Shown: positions 1-9,260, counted from the stretch's first letter. The stretch: DNA of 64,000 nucleotides from Bradyrhizobium zhengyangense (GCF_022012435.1 NZ_JAKLUA010000001.1:1674001-1738000), one strand, 5' to 3'. Notes: generated from the letters alone by a model not told the origin. Numbers and translations: made by a program.

Positions 1-1286
1 CGCTCCGGCATATGGCAGGACGGACAGCCGGGCGGTGGCGAGACGTCGGCGTGGTGTCGATGCGCAGTCGATTGATACTTCTCGGGTGCATGGCACTGCG
101 CACAGACGCCATCCCCGGGGGCCTTCAGAGTCGCGCTGTGCGGGTCGTGGCAGTCGCTGCAGGTCACGCCTTTGGCGAACATCCTGCTCTGCTTGAAGGG
201 CGCGTAATTGTATGTCTCCTCGTCATCGCGCATCTGGCCGTCGGCATGAAAATGCTGGCGATCGAGCAGCGCGACCTGGTGGGTTTCCGAGAGCGGCCGT
301 CCTGGCGTCCAGTCTTCCGAAAGTTGACCGCGACGAGCATGACAGCGCCCGCAGGTCTCGACCTCCTTCCGCAGCGCCGCTGGCGGCGCACTGCGTGTCG
401 GCGTCATTGTTCCAGCCAAGGCCGACCAGGTGATGCCCGTGCGCTCGTCAAAGGCGACAAGCAGGCCGTCGTCAACGCCGCGCGACGCCGGCTTTCCGCG
501 CGCCCAGGCGACATGACGCGAGCCGGCACCATGGCACGCCTCGCAGCCGACGCTGATCTCGGAGAATGTGGTGGCGAACGTATCCTTGCCGGCATCGTAG
601 CCCTTGAGTACGCCGGTCGAGTGGCACTCGGCGCACATGAAATTCCAGTTCTGGTTCAGCTTCGTCCAGTGCAGCGGATCGTCATGCGTAATGGCGCCGT
701 CCGGATAGAGGTGAAACCAGCGCTGACCGCCCTGCTCCTTCGGCCGCGTGTCCCAGGCGATGGACAGGGCCTGGACGCGACCGTCGGGAAATTCGATCAG
801 GTACTGCTGCAGCGGATCGATACCGAAAGTGTATTTCACCTCGAAAGTCGCGAGCTTGCCGTCCGGGCCGTCTGTCTCGACCAAAAATCTCCCGTCCTGC
901 CGGAAGAAGCGCGAGCGCGTGCCCGCATATTCAAAGGCCGCGTCGTTGAAGTCGCCACGGACGGACGTGTCGTTCGCGTGATCCATGGCGTGACGATGTT
1001 GCGAGCTTTGCCACAGCCGCGTCTCCGCCTGGTGGCAGCCGCTGCACGCCTGGCTGCCGACAAAGCTCAGCCCTGCCTCGCGGGTCGGCTGAGAGGTGCC
1101 GGACGTCTTGAACCAGGACAGCCCGCTTGCCAGCAGAAAAAATAGCGCGCCGGCGCCGATTGCCAGCAGCGCGGCAGTTCGCCATCGGAAAGTTGGCGCG
1201 GGGCGTTGAGCAGGAGCCGAACGGTCTTGTTCGGGCCGGGCCTGGGCCTCCTGACGCCTGCGGCTCTTCCGAGAACCTTTCGTCAC
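1..1286 (-). CDS. Multiheme cytochrome c family protein (C-terminal part beyond window)
   Basis: This leftward reading frame is open to the window edge and therefore partial. It has a basic N-terminus, one hydrophobic segment (about residues 38-55, an uncleaved anchor or signal peptide) and then seven CXXCH haem-binding motifs: CSGCH, CAECH, CEACH, CGRCH, CSDCH, CAQCH and CPSCH. Such proteins are exported and carry covalent c-type haems. The layout resembles the cytochrome c554/c-prime-like multihaem proteins that often continue into TPR repeats; the TPR part would lie outside the window and is not seen. The GTG at 1286 is the chosen start, and further GTG/TTG codons lie just upstream. The electron partner is unknown. 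Confidence 0.8.
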   Translation of the reverse strand, partial: MTKGSRKSRRRQEAQARPEQDRSAPAQRPAPTFRWRTAALLAIGAGALFFLLASGLSWFKTSGTSQPTREAGLSFVGSQACSGCHQAETRLWQSSQHRHAMDHANDTSVRGDFNDAAFEYAGTRSRFFRQDGRFLVETDGPDGKLATFEVKYTFGIDPLQQYLIEFPDGRVQALSIAWDTRPKEQGGQRWFHLYPDGAITHDDPLHWTKLNQNWNFMCAECHSTGVLKGYDAGKDTFATTFSEISVGCEACHGAGSRHVAWARGKPASRGVDDGLLVAFDERTGITWSALAGTMTPTRSAPPAALRKEVETCGRCHARRGQLSEDWTPGRPLSETHQVALLDRQHFHADGQMRDDEETYNYAPFKQSRMFAKGVTCSDCHDPHSATLKAPGDGVCAQCHAPEKYQSTAHRHHADVSPPPGCPSCHMPE

Positions 1287-1319
1287 GTCCAACCACCCCA
1301 CGCACTGCCCCCGGAAGAC

Positions 1320-1772
1320 TTACACGCGCAGATCGTTGTCGTGAAGCGCAATTCGGGTTTCGCGGGCGAGGTCGATGAGAGAGGCGCAGAACGTCAGCAG
1401 CGCGGCCATGAACAGCAGTGCGACGCCATATTCATGGGCGACATTGAACAGCGCACTGATGAAGGCAACGATGATGATGAGCGCCGTGAGGATCGCAGAG
1501 AGGATGGAGCAGAACAGCGATCTGTTCAAGAGCAACGCCCGGTGTCGCAGCCGGGGAATATCCGCCTTGAGGTAAGCCTTTGAGGCATCATCATCGGTGA
1601 TGTCGTGAAGCAACCGAGCCCGGTCGACGACCCGGTTGATGCGGGAAATCAGGACCGAGATGAAGGACGCGACGGCACCCAGCAGGAAAGCCGGGGCCGC
1701 CACGTTGCCGATGATCCGTGCCAGTTGGTCGATTGAAGGCGCTACCGGCACCAACTGGATTACGTTCTCCAT
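1320..1772 (-). CDS. DUF2721 family membrane protein
   Basis: A 150-residue inner-membrane protein. A first transmembrane segment spans about residues 20-42 (PAFLLGAVASFISVLI), and a pair of strongly hydrophobic helices lies near residues 88-130. The segment between them is charged and rich in Arg and Asp (INRVVDRARLLHD), as in DUF2721 proteins, whose function is unknown. The start at 1772 follows a GGGAGA Shine-Dalgarno. The longer upstream frame would overlap the preceding DUF1254 gene and lacks family similarity. It is co-directional with the DUF1254 gene upstream (34 nt spacing). Confidence 0.75.
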   Translation of the reverse strand: MENVIQLVPVAPSIDQLARIIGNVAAPAFLLGAVASFISVLISRINRVVDRARLLHDITDDDASKAYLKADIPRLRHRALLLNRSLFCSILSAILTALIIIVAFISALFNVAHEYGVALLFMAALLTFCASLIDLARETRIALHDNDLRV

Positions 1773-1806
1773 CGTCGCTCGATTCTCCCGGTGGCCCGAA
1801 TGAAAA

Positions 1807-3216
1807 CTAAACGGTCCGCTGCATCGGAGGCTGCTTCCACGTCCCTTCGAGCGCCTCAGCTTTCGGCCAGTAGAGACGCATAACGACAAAGAAGCCCCCT
1901 TTGGGTGCGGGTAGCCAATTGGGCTGCTTGTCTGCTGCCGGAGCCTCGTTTTGGATATAGAAAGTAATTCCGCCGTCCCCGTCGCGCTTGAACTCTGACA
2001 GCATCGGCGAATTGAGCAAATAGCGGTTAATCGGATTGGCCGTGAGCAGGCTCGACGGCAGTTCGTACATGGTCAGCGACCAGAAGGCATTCACCGGTGG
2101 CAACTGGCCCGGTGCAAAGCGGACGGTGTAACGGTTCGCCCCGTCGAATTTCTTGCCGTCCGCATCTACAAGATACATCGGATACATCGCTTCCTGCTTG
2201 GAGTTGCCGTAGATTCCGAAAACGGCAGCGGCCATGCGGTAGAGATAATTGTTCTTCAAATATGCGCGGGTGCCGAAAGTATCCCCGCTGGTCACTTCCC
2301 CGGCATCCATTCGCTTCTGCAATTGGGCCAATGCCTGCCAGGCATCGGCCATACCCTGTTCAATGGCAGTTTTCAGTTCGGGCGTGAGATTGCCGGCGTT
2401 GAAGGTCTTGCCAGCACCAACGCCAATCTTGGCGAACCGCGCCATCAGCTCCTTCTCGGAGGGGTTCGTCGTACAGAACTGCAAGAGGAAGTTGACGATG
2501 TTGAAAAACTCAAGCGAGGTCTTTTCGGTCTCGGGCGTCAGCGGTTTGATGAAATCAATCGCCGGCGCGGCCTTCGGCGCTGGCGCGCCAAGGAAAGCCG
2601 AAAGCGTCTGCACCCTGTAGCCGGCTTGCACCTTCTTCACGTTGTCAATGTCAGCGGGGTTGAAAAGTTGCGTGCGGTACGCGGCCAGCGCAATTTCGGT
2701 CTCGGCACGTATCACCTTCGTCACACCGTTCGGGGGTGAGCCGTTCCAATGAGGTCCAGCGATGAGGAAGCTGCCGCCGTTGTTGCCGGTGCTGCGACTA
2801 CCGATGTAGTCGAAGTTGAACGTGTAGGCGTCAATGAGCTGAATGCTGAAATACCGTTCCTTTTCGATGACCGGAACGGTCAGCACGATGGGCTCTGTAC
2901 GCAAGTCCATACCGAGAAACGAGTAGGGAGTGTCCGAATTCGGCGTTTGGACCGCCTTGTCTTCCGGCGTGAAGACGCGCGAGAAGTTGCGAAGCTGGTT
3001 CCATGGCGCCTTATATTCGGGGCCATTCGCATCGACGAAATAGGCATATTGAATGCGGTAGCTGTCCACCATTGGGAAGCCGTAGATATAGGCTTCCTTG
3101 GCAATTGCGCCGGCTTCGGTGGGACTGACGGCGGTCTGCGCGCGCGCAAGCGCCGGACGGAACGACGGGAGCAGGGCCATCCCGCAGGCAAAAGCTCTCC
3201 GTGTTATGGATTTCAT
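1807..3216 (-). CDS. DUF1254/DUF1214 domain secreted protein
   Basis: A 469-residue protein with an N-terminal export signal starting MKSITRRAFACG (twin Arg, then a hydrophobic stretch ending at ARA near residue 26). The DUF1254 region follows (EAYIYGFPMVDSYR, with the conserved SDTPYSFLGMDL block). The C-terminal third matches DUF1214 (RYTVRFAPGQLPPVNAFWSLTMY). Family function is unknown; members are predicted periplasmic beta-rich proteins. The start at 3216 has GGAGAA eight bases upstream. A second, divergent DUF1254 paralogue lies at 3594-5072 with a small secreted protein between them, so the three genes probably form a locus. Confidence 0.88.
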   Translation of the reverse strand: MKSITRRAFACGMALLPSFRPALARAQTAVSPTEAGAIAKEAYIYGFPMVDSYRIQYAYFVDANGPEYKAPWNQLRNFSRVFTPEDKAVQTPNSDTPYSFLGMDLRTEPIVLTVPVIEKERYFSIQLIDAYTFNFDYIGSRSTGNNGGSFLIAGPHWNGSPPNGVTKVIRAETEIALAAYRTQLFNPADIDNVKKVQAGYRVQTLSAFLGAPAPKAAPAIDFIKPLTPETEKTSLEFFNIVNFLLQFCTTNPSEKELMARFAKIGVGAGKTFNAGNLTPELKTAIEQGMADAWQALAQLQKRMDAGEVTSGDTFGTRAYLKNNYLYRMAAAVFGIYGNSKQEAMYPMYLVDADGKKFDGANRYTVRFAPGQLPPVNAFWSLTMYELPSSLLTANPINRYLLNSPMLSEFKRDGDGGITFYIQNEAPAADKQPNWLPAPKGGFFVVMRLYWPKAEALEGTWKQPPMQRTV

Positions 3217-3293
3217 CGTCGCAATTCTCCTGTCCGAAAAGCCAGGATGGCCGCAGCGTGAACGGCCGGGATGACCTCGACCGACGCGCTCTG

Positions 3294-3512
3294 TCAGCGG
3301 CAGACGCGCACCCCGTTTACAATCGCGCATGCCGGGCGCACCACGGGTGCGACGACTGGCGCCGAGACGGCCGGACGGGGGGCGACAACCGCGCCATTGG
3401 GACCGGCACATCCCGCACGAACCACACCGCGTGCACAGACGACAGCATTGGCCTCGCTCGCAACACCGAGCGTGGCCAGGATCAGCAACAAGCCAGCGCA
3501 TATCTTGGTCAT
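3294..3512 (-). CDS. Small secreted cysteine-containing protein
   Basis: A 72-residue product beginning MTKICAGLLLILATLGVASEANA, a clear Sec signal peptide cleaved after about residue 23. The mature part is short, Val/Ala/Pro-rich and carries four cysteines (VVCARG, RAGCAGP, PACAIV, VCR), which suggests two disulfides in the periplasm. The start at 3512 has GGAG nine bases upstream; an ATG 15 bases earlier is the alternative. I do not know a function. It sits between two DUF1254 genes, all on the same strand. Confidence 0.65.
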   Translation of the reverse strand: MTKICAGLLLILATLGVASEANAVVCARGVVRAGCAGPNGAVVAPRPAVSAPVVAPVVRPACAIVNGVRVCR

Positions 3513-3593
3513 GTTCCATAGCTCCATTTCCGTCGCGGTTCTAATTCCGAGCTGGCCAGGACAAGTCCTCGCCGGCCTTAGGCTCGACGTCGT

Positions 3594-5072
3594 TCAGCTG
3601 CTCCGGACGCGCCGAATAGGCGGGATCTTGAACGTGCCGTCCTTGAGGGCCGTCTTGGGCTGATAGACCCTGACACTGAGATTGAAGGGCAGGCTCGGCG
3701 GACACGGCAGCCAATTGGTTTCCTTGTCCGCGCCTGGCGATTGCGCCTGGATATGGATATCGAGCGAGCCGTCCGGATTGTATTTGATCGGCATCGCCGA
3801 AGTTATGCCGTAGCGGTTGATCGCGTTGCGAACATAGAAATTCTCGCGATAGGGCGAGATCGACCAAACCCCGCTTTCGGAAGGGAATATCTCGTCCTTC
3901 TCGAGATGGAGAATATATTTCGCCGCGCCGTCCAGCACGTTGCCGTCGCCATCGACAAATGCGGTTGGATAGACCGCATCATCCGACGTCAGCGCGCCCA
4001 ATCCAAACCAGGCGATGAATGCCCGCGTGGTGTAGTCGGTACCGAAGCGACCGATATTCAGTGCGCCCTGCCAGCCGTTCACGGTCGGCGCAGTGTAGGG
4101 GCCTGTTTCCAGCTTGTACCAGACCTCGGCCGGCGCCCGGTTGATTCCACGCAGAACGGCCGGATCGATCTTGGACGGGTCGAAGTCCTTGCCGACCTCG
4201 ATCCCGATACGCTTGAGTTTGTCGATGGTCTTGGTGTCGTCGCGGTAGGGCGCATTGTCCTTCAACGCTGCGGCGAGGTGCTTGAAGAACATCTCGCCGG
4301 TCATGAGCCGCACCTGATCATACGGCGTCGCCGTTGTATCGACACTGGTGTCGATCGGTACGTCCGAAGGCGGCGTGTAGGGCTTGCCCCAGGCGCTGAG
4401 CGGCGTCAGTTGCAATTGATCCTGCAGCTTGTTGATCGCAGCAAACTCCGCGGGGCTATGGCACGCGATCTGGACCAGCACCGAGGCGTAGCGGGTTGTC
4501 GAACGGAACGTCTGCTTGATGCCGTTGGGCGCGACACCATTCCATGTCGGGCCGGCGATGAGGAAGTCTCCGGCGCCGGTCCCCGTCGTCCGGCTGCCCA
4601 CCGAGGCGAAATCGTCGGTCCACATGTTGAGTGCCTGCATGACGATGTAGCGCCCCTGGGTGTCGGGCTGCGAATAGACGAAAGGCTCTTTGTCCAGGTC
4701 GATGAACGAAAACGCCCAGAGAGAATTGACGCTGATGCGGACGCAATCCTTGAAATCCGGATCGACATAGGTCCGTATCCTGCCGAACTGGTTGATGGGC
4801 GCCTTGTACTGCTCGGACTTCGAGGTGGCCGTCATCACGGCTCGCGTTGCATCCATCATGACCAGCGGAAAGCCATAGACATAGCATTCCAATGCAAGAA
4901 CATACGCCAGCTCTTCCTCGGCATCGCCCTTCAGCTCGCCGAGCCCGCGCAGCAGCGGGCCCGCCGCTTCGCTCGTTGCTGGCGACAATGCCGCGCCCAG
5001 CCCGGCACCGAGCGCGGTTGCGATCAGATTGCGGCGACGAAGGGAAATCGGTCCCTGTTCGGTAGAAAGCAT
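3594..5072 (-). CDS. DUF1254/DUF1214 domain secreted protein (paralogue)
   Basis: A 492-residue protein with the same architecture as its neighbour at 1807-3216. It has an N-terminal Tat-like signal (SLRRRNLIATALGAG, ending SEAAG), a DUF1254 block with ECYVYGFPLVMMDATR and VNSLWAFSFIDLDKEP, and a C-terminal DUF1214 block (KYILHLEKDEIFPSESGVWSISPY). The start at 5072 is preceded by GGAGGT at optimal spacing, so the upstream 41 residues of open frame are not used. The two paralogues have diverged strongly outside the conserved blocks, so this is an old duplication or separate acquisition rather than a recent copy. Confidence 0.88.
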   Translation of the reverse strand: MLSTEQGPISLRRRNLIATALGAGLGAALSPATSEAAGPLLRGLGELKGDAEEELAYVLALECYVYGFPLVMMDATRAVMTATSKSEQYKAPINQFGRIRTYVDPDFKDCVRISVNSLWAFSFIDLDKEPFVYSQPDTQGRYIVMQALNMWTDDFASVGSRTTGTGAGDFLIAGPTWNGVAPNGIKQTFRSTTRYASVLVQIACHSPAEFAAINKLQDQLQLTPLSAWGKPYTPPSDVPIDTSVDTTATPYDQVRLMTGEMFFKHLAAALKDNAPYRDDTKTIDKLKRIGIEVGKDFDPSKIDPAVLRGINRAPAEVWYKLETGPYTAPTVNGWQGALNIGRFGTDYTTRAFIAWFGLGALTSDDAVYPTAFVDGDGNVLDGAAKYILHLEKDEIFPSESGVWSISPYRENFYVRNAINRYGITSAMPIKYNPDGSLDIHIQAQSPGADKETNWLPCPPSLPFNLSVRVYQPKTALKDGTFKIPPIRRVRSS

Positions 5073-5195
5073 AACTGACCTCCACATCTTTGCGACCGCG
5101 CGCGGGTCATGAAAACCGAAGCGGCGGAAGTTCTGAAAGCCTCCGTTGGTGCCGAGTAGCGGCGCAGGGGATCTGTTCCGCGACCTGAATGACAA

Positions 5196-5291
5196 TCACT
5201 CACGCGCAGCGGCGGCCTGCCGCGCCTTCTCGAGCTTCCGGATATCGGCGACATCCGCTTTGCAGTTCCCGCCTGAGTGGTGCTTTCTCAT
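5196..5291 (-). CDS. Possible 31-residue peptide overlapping the upstream gene
   Basis: A short frame (MRKHHSGGNCKADVADIRKL, then a basic Ala-rich helix) whose ATG overlaps the TGA of the preceding secreted protein gene as ATGA. The predicted peptide is hydrophilic and could form a helix. The overlap supports translational coupling, but length, lack of a recognised family and absence of a separate Shine-Dalgarno leave this uncertain. Confidence 0.25.
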   Translation of the reverse strand: MRKHHSGGNCKADVADIRKLEKARQAAAARE

Positions 5292-5569
5292 GGGACGGGT
5301 TCGACCTTTGCTGCCATGTCGGGCGCACGGCTGATCCGGTAGGTCGCATTGCCGCACGTCAGGGTCCATACGGCGTGGTCGGGCCTGGAGCGCTTCTTGT
5401 CTCTCAGCGCGCCGAGCGCCTTGTCGCAGACAAAGCCCTGGGCGCGAATCTGCGCGGCGAGCATGGTTTGCAGCGTTTCGTTTGCAACCGTTGCCTGCTG
5501 CGCTTGAGCCGCAGCACTGTACAATACCACTACGGCGGTCAGCGGCGCCGAAGCCATCGGTTTGAACAT
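5288..5569 (-). CDS. Small secreted protein of unknown function
   Basis: A 93-residue product with an N-terminal signal peptide (MFKPMASAPLTAVVVLYSAAAQAQQ, cleavage after AQA). The mature part contains two cysteines (FVCDKALGAL and TLTCGNATYRI) that could pair. The tail TLTCGNATYRISRAPDMAAKVEPV resembles small periplasmic proteins of rhizobia with no assigned role. It lies between the sulfatase and a DUF1254 gene on the same strand. Confidence 0.6.
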   Translation of the reverse strand: MFKPMASAPLTAVVVLYSAAAQAQQATVANETLQTMLAAQIRAQGFVCDKALGALRDKKRSRPDHAVWTLTCGNATYRISRAPDMAAKVEPVP

Positions 5570-5649
5570 GACGTTCGTTGCTCCGCTTTTGGGACGCGAT
5601 CGGGTGCGGGGAGTTGATGAACTCCCCGCGCCGTCTTACAGCCGCGGCC

Positions 5650-8340
5650 TCACTTCATGCAGTTTCGGACGAACTGGATCCTCTCGATCATCCCCACACC
5701 CAGCGCGTCTGCCTGTTTGCGACAGCCCTCGCGCTTATCGAGGCGCAGCTCGACCTTTTGCAGCACGCTGAGGCCGATATCGCCCGAGACTTGCGGCGCA
5801 GCGCCCTCGGCAGCGGCTTTGCCGGCATCGGCGGAAGGCCCATCCCCCGCGGCCCTTGCTGCGGCTTCAAGACGCTTGATGTCTTCCGGACTCAATTTCG
5901 GCCGGTCGATATTCAGCGAGATCTTGTTGAGCGTGCCGGTGAAGGTGAACGGCGTGCTGTAGTCGTTGTCGTCGACCGGGGTGCCGGTGTCGGCCCCGAT
6001 GTCCAGCGCCTCATCCCACTGCAGGATGAAAGGAAGCGTGTGCTCCATCGTCTCGGTTGCGACCGCATTGCCGTCGACTTTGAGGACGCCAGTGCCACCG
6101 CGGCCGATACCGCTATAGTCGCCAAAGGCCATCGTTGCCGCACCGAGACCGTCATACTTGAAATCGAACTCGATGACATGCTTGCCCGGCGTCAGCTCCG
6201 GTCCCTCCCAGCGCACGCGCTTGAGGTCGACCAAGTTCCACGTAAACACCGGTTTGTTCTTGAGAATATAGAAACCGTATCCGCCGAAACGTCCGCCCTG
6301 GGTAATCAGCATGCCTTCGGCGCCGCCCGGCGGTATCTCGACATCGATCTTGAAATTATAGGAGGCGTTGAGGATGCTCGGCGCGTCACCGTTCGGCGTG
6401 CCCGTGAGCGGCCGCGTCCAGGTGAAAGAGGTGCGGCCAGCACTTAGGCTCGGCCGCGGTATGACCAGCCGGCCAGCCACCGAGGAATCCAGCGGCAGGA
6501 CCTGATATTTCTGCGCCTCTTTCCAGAACAAATCCTGCATCTCCTTCAGCTTGGCAGGATTCTTGGCCGCGATATCTTCATACTGCGTCCAGTCGTTCTT
6601 GAGATCGTAGAGCTCCCAGGGATATTCGGCCGGGTCCGGCAGCTTGATTCCAGCCGTCACCCACGGCGGCCGCAATACCTTGGTGCTGGCGATCCAGCCG
6701 TCGTCGTAGATCGCGCGATCGGCGAACATCTCGAAATACTGGGTCTTGTGCGTCGAGGGTGCGTTCGCGTTGGCCTTGTCGAATGTGTACATCATGCTGA
6801 CACCCTCGATCGGGCTCTGCTTGATGCCGTCCACTATGTCGGGCTGCTTGATGTGCGCGGCTTCGAGAATGGTCGGCACGACGTCGATGACATGGTGGAA
6901 CTGGCTGCGAATGCCGCCCTTGTCCGTGATGACCTTCGGCCAGGAGATTGCCATGCCTTGGCGGGTGCCGCCGAAATGCGACACGATCTGCTTGGTCCAG
7001 GAGAACGGCGTGTCGAACGCCCAGGCCCAGCCGATCGACATGTGGTTGTAGGTGCGGTCGGTGCCCCAGGCGTCATAAAAATACTTCAGCTGCTCCTCGA
7101 CCCCGGGATTGGCTCCGTTGAACATCGCGACTTCGTTCGGCGTGCCGTTCGGCTGGCCTTCGGCGCTCGTTCCGTTGTCGCCGTTGATGTAGATGATCAG
7201 CGTGTTGTCGAGCTTGCCGAGGTCGTCGATCGCCTGGATCACGCGGCCGATCTCGTTGTCGGCGTAGGCGACATAAGCAGCGAAGATTTCGACCTGCCGG
7301 ATGAAGAGCTTCCTTTCGTCGGCGTTGAGCTGGTCCCACTCCTTGATCAGGTCTTTCGGCCAGGGCGTCAGCTTGGCGTCCTGCGGAATGACACCGAGCT
7401 TCTTCTGGTTGGCGAAGATCGTCTCGCGCAGCTTGTTCCAGCCGGCATCGAACAGCTTCATTTCGCTGATCTTCTGGACCCATTCCTTGGTCGGATGATG
7501 CGGCGCGTGGGTGGCGCCCGGCGCGAACTTGATCAAAAAGGGCTGGTCCGGCGAGAGCGCGTTGATGCGGTTGACGTAGTCGATCGCCTCGTCGGCCATC
7601 GCCGTCATCAAATTCCAGCCGGGCTTGCCGACGTAAGGATAGATCGGCGTGGTATTGCGGACGAGATTGCCTGGCTCCCACTGATTGGTGTCGCCGCCCA
7701 TGAAGCCGTAGAAATATTCAAAGCCCATGCCGGTCGGCCACTGATCGAACGGTCCGGCCTGGCTTGCCTGGTATTCCGGAGTATTGTGGTTCTTGCCGAA
7801 CCACGCGGTGTGGTAGCCGTTTTCCTTCAGGATGCGTCCAATCGTGGCCTTGTCTTTGGTGATGACGCTGTCATAGCCCGGATAGCCGGTCGCCTGTTCG
7901 GCAACGACGCCGTAGCCAGCCGAATGATGATTGCGGCCGGTGATCAGTGCCGCACGGGTTGGCGAACACAGCGCTGTCGAATGGAAGTTGGTATAACGCA
8001 GGCCGTCCTTCGCGATCCGATCGAGCGCCGGGGTCGGGATCACTCCGCCGAACGTCGACGGCACGCCGTAGCCGGAATCGTCGGTGATGATCAGAAGAAC
8101 GTTCGGCGCGCCTTTGGGCGGAACGACACGCGCAGGCCAAAATGGTGTCGACTTCGTCGCATCGCGTTCGATCTTGCCACCGAATTTTTGCGGCGGTGGT
8201 GGAAGCTGATCGCCGGGAATGGTGATGGTTGCTGCCGGCGAGCCCGGCGGCGGCGTGGTCGGTTGCGCTTGCTGAGCAAACGCAGGGGCGGATAGCGCCG
8301 ATGTCAAAAACAGTATGGAAGCAATCACACGAAAATTCAT
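5650..8340 (-). CDS. Arylsulfatase (exported, formylglycine-dependent)
   Basis: An 896-residue sulfatase with a signal peptide (cleaved after AFAQ, near residue 23) and a Pro-rich linker. Metal-binding Asp87/Asp88 lie in NVLLIITDDSGYG. The signature CSPTR begins at Cys125, the residue converted to formylglycine in this family. The GRNHHSAGYG segment follows. The C-terminal 250 residues (LNASYNFKIDVEIPPGGAEG onward) are a beta-rich extension beyond the usual catalytic domain. It should hydrolyse a sulfate ester in the periplasm; the substrate is unknown. The start at 8340 is preceded by GGGAGGG. No maturase gene is seen nearby. An FNR/FixK-like box lies about 73 bases upstream. Confidence 0.93.
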   Translation of the reverse strand: MNFRVIASILFLTSALSAPAFAQQAQPTTPPPGSPAATITIPGDQLPPPPQKFGGKIERDATKSTPFWPARVVPPKGAPNVLLIITDDSGYGVPSTFGGVIPTPALDRIAKDGLRYTNFHSTALCSPTRAALITGRNHHSAGYGVVAEQATGYPGYDSVITKDKATIGRILKENGYHTAWFGKNHNTPEYQASQAGPFDQWPTGMGFEYFYGFMGGDTNQWEPGNLVRNTTPIYPYVGKPGWNLMTAMADEAIDYVNRINALSPDQPFLIKFAPGATHAPHHPTKEWVQKISEMKLFDAGWNKLRETIFANQKKLGVIPQDAKLTPWPKDLIKEWDQLNADERKLFIRQVEIFAAYVAYADNEIGRVIQAIDDLGKLDNTLIIYINGDNGTSAEGQPNGTPNEVAMFNGANPGVEEQLKYFYDAWGTDRTYNHMSIGWAWAFDTPFSWTKQIVSHFGGTRQGMAISWPKVITDKGGIRSQFHHVIDVVPTILEAAHIKQPDIVDGIKQSPIEGVSMMYTFDKANANAPSTHKTQYFEMFADRAIYDDGWIASTKVLRPPWVTAGIKLPDPAEYPWELYDLKNDWTQYEDIAAKNPAKLKEMQDLFWKEAQKYQVLPLDSSVAGRLVIPRPSLSAGRTSFTWTRPLTGTPNGDAPSILNASYNFKIDVEIPPGGAEGMLITQGGRFGGYGFYILKNKPVFTWNLVDLKRVRWEGPELTPGKHVIEFDFKYDGLGAATMAFGDYSGIGRGGTGVLKVDGNAVATETMEHTLPFILQWDEALDIGADTGTPVDDNDYSTPFTFTGTLNKISLNIDRPKLSPEDIKRLEAAARAAGDGPSADAGKAAAEGAAPQVSGDIGLSVLQKVELRLDKREGCRKQADALGVGMIERIQFVRNCMK

Positions 8341-8412
8341 TGCAGCCCTCCCGTGAGGCGCGCGCAATCACGCAGATGTTCATCACTCTCAAGGACGATG
8401 CAAGGATCGACG

Positions 8413-8426
8413 TTGACGCAGATCAA
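8413..8426 (-). promoter_or_regulatory. FixK/FNR-type box upstream of sulfatase
   Basis: TTGACGCAGATCAA matches the FNR/FixK pattern TTGAY-N4-RTCAA as an imperfect dyad. It lies 73 bases before the sulfatase start, a distance compatible with class II activation and a short leader. Similar sites occur at 10347, 16851 and 20615. Confidence 0.5.
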
Positions 8427-8701
8427 CCTATGCAACGAAAGGTACCTAAGGGCAGATTGGATCGCCTGGCTGCGCGATCCGGCGGCGCACGCTCATCTTA
8501 TCTAGGGATCTGCCGGCGTCACTCCGATCAAGCATCTGCAAAAAGTCATCCAATATTGAAGAGCGGAACATGCGCTCACACTCGTCATCGTGCTGCACGG
8601 ACAAGTCGAACAGCGGACCTTGAGCGAAATCAACGGGAAGAAATGTCTGGAGCTCACACTTCAAATAACGAGCTTCCGGGTCTTCACCTTGGATCGACAG
8701 C

Positions 8702-9026
8702 ATGCTCGCTCACAAGCTCAATCATCCGGTCGCCGGCGCCGTGCTCGCGATCACCTTGGTCGCAGCAATTTCACTGGTTCCTTGGCCGAAGCTTCCTGCG
8801 AAGCCTAGGCTTGGGATAAAGAGCGATCGTCTGGAGCAGAGCGATCGCCGTGAGTTGGGGAATGGCTGTACGCAGACTGCGTGGCCCTATGGATGTGGTT
8901 GGCAGCTGCCGCGGGAAAGACGAGAGACCAAAGGACATTCACCCAAACGGCGGCAAGGACTGTCTTGGTTTCTCTGATGATCAAGCTCGAGGTGTTCCTG
9001 CCCACCGGCCGGCGTGAAGTTCAGTA
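8702..9026 (+). pseudogene. Probable frameshifted small secreted protein gene
   Basis: The frame from 8702 begins like a small membrane or secreted protein (MLAHKLNHPVAGAVLAITLVAAISL). It continues to a CTQTAWPY block that I associate with short rhizobial proteins ending in a conserved Arg/Val-rich tail. The expected tail appears in another frame just downstream (about 8892-8985, AARTVLVSL), so a frameshift after TGGCCCTAT is likely. The family assignment is from memory and is tentative. Confidence 0.3.
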
Positions 9027-9260
9027 AAGGAATAATCGGTATCTAGCGGCTCTCAAAATCACAGCGACAGGATTTTCCCGTAGGATGGTACCCGCACAAG
9101 CGATAGCACAGCGTGGTATTGTGCCCCTTTTGCTACATCTGGTTGCCAAATATTCCCGCCATCATGACGGCTATCGCCCGGCGCGGCGCGCCCTGTCATA
9201 TTGTCAGCATCATATTGGGCGCGCACGCGAGCGAGGCTCGTGGTTCGGCGGGGGATTGCC

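Larger units (their letters stand above)
8341..9260. other. Gene-poor stretch with regulatory site and degenerate reading frames
   Basis: About 920 bases between the divergent sulfatase and SphA-like genes. It holds one FixK/FNR-type box (8413-8426), a probable broken small gene on the plus strand (8702 onward) and an 85-codon minus-strand frame (8446-8703) that looks protein-like but matches nothing I recognise. No RNA gene was seen. Confidence 0.5.

Noticed and set aside
12-1145. 377-codon plus-strand open frame over the multihaem gene
   Set aside because: It is antisense to seven in-frame CXXCH motifs and has low-complexity Arg/Ala composition typical of shadow frames in high-GC DNA.
8446-8703. 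85-codon minus-strand frame near the sulfatase promoter
   Set aside because: Protein-like composition but no Shine-Dalgarno and no recognised family; it may be decayed sequence, so it is only mentioned in the gap note.
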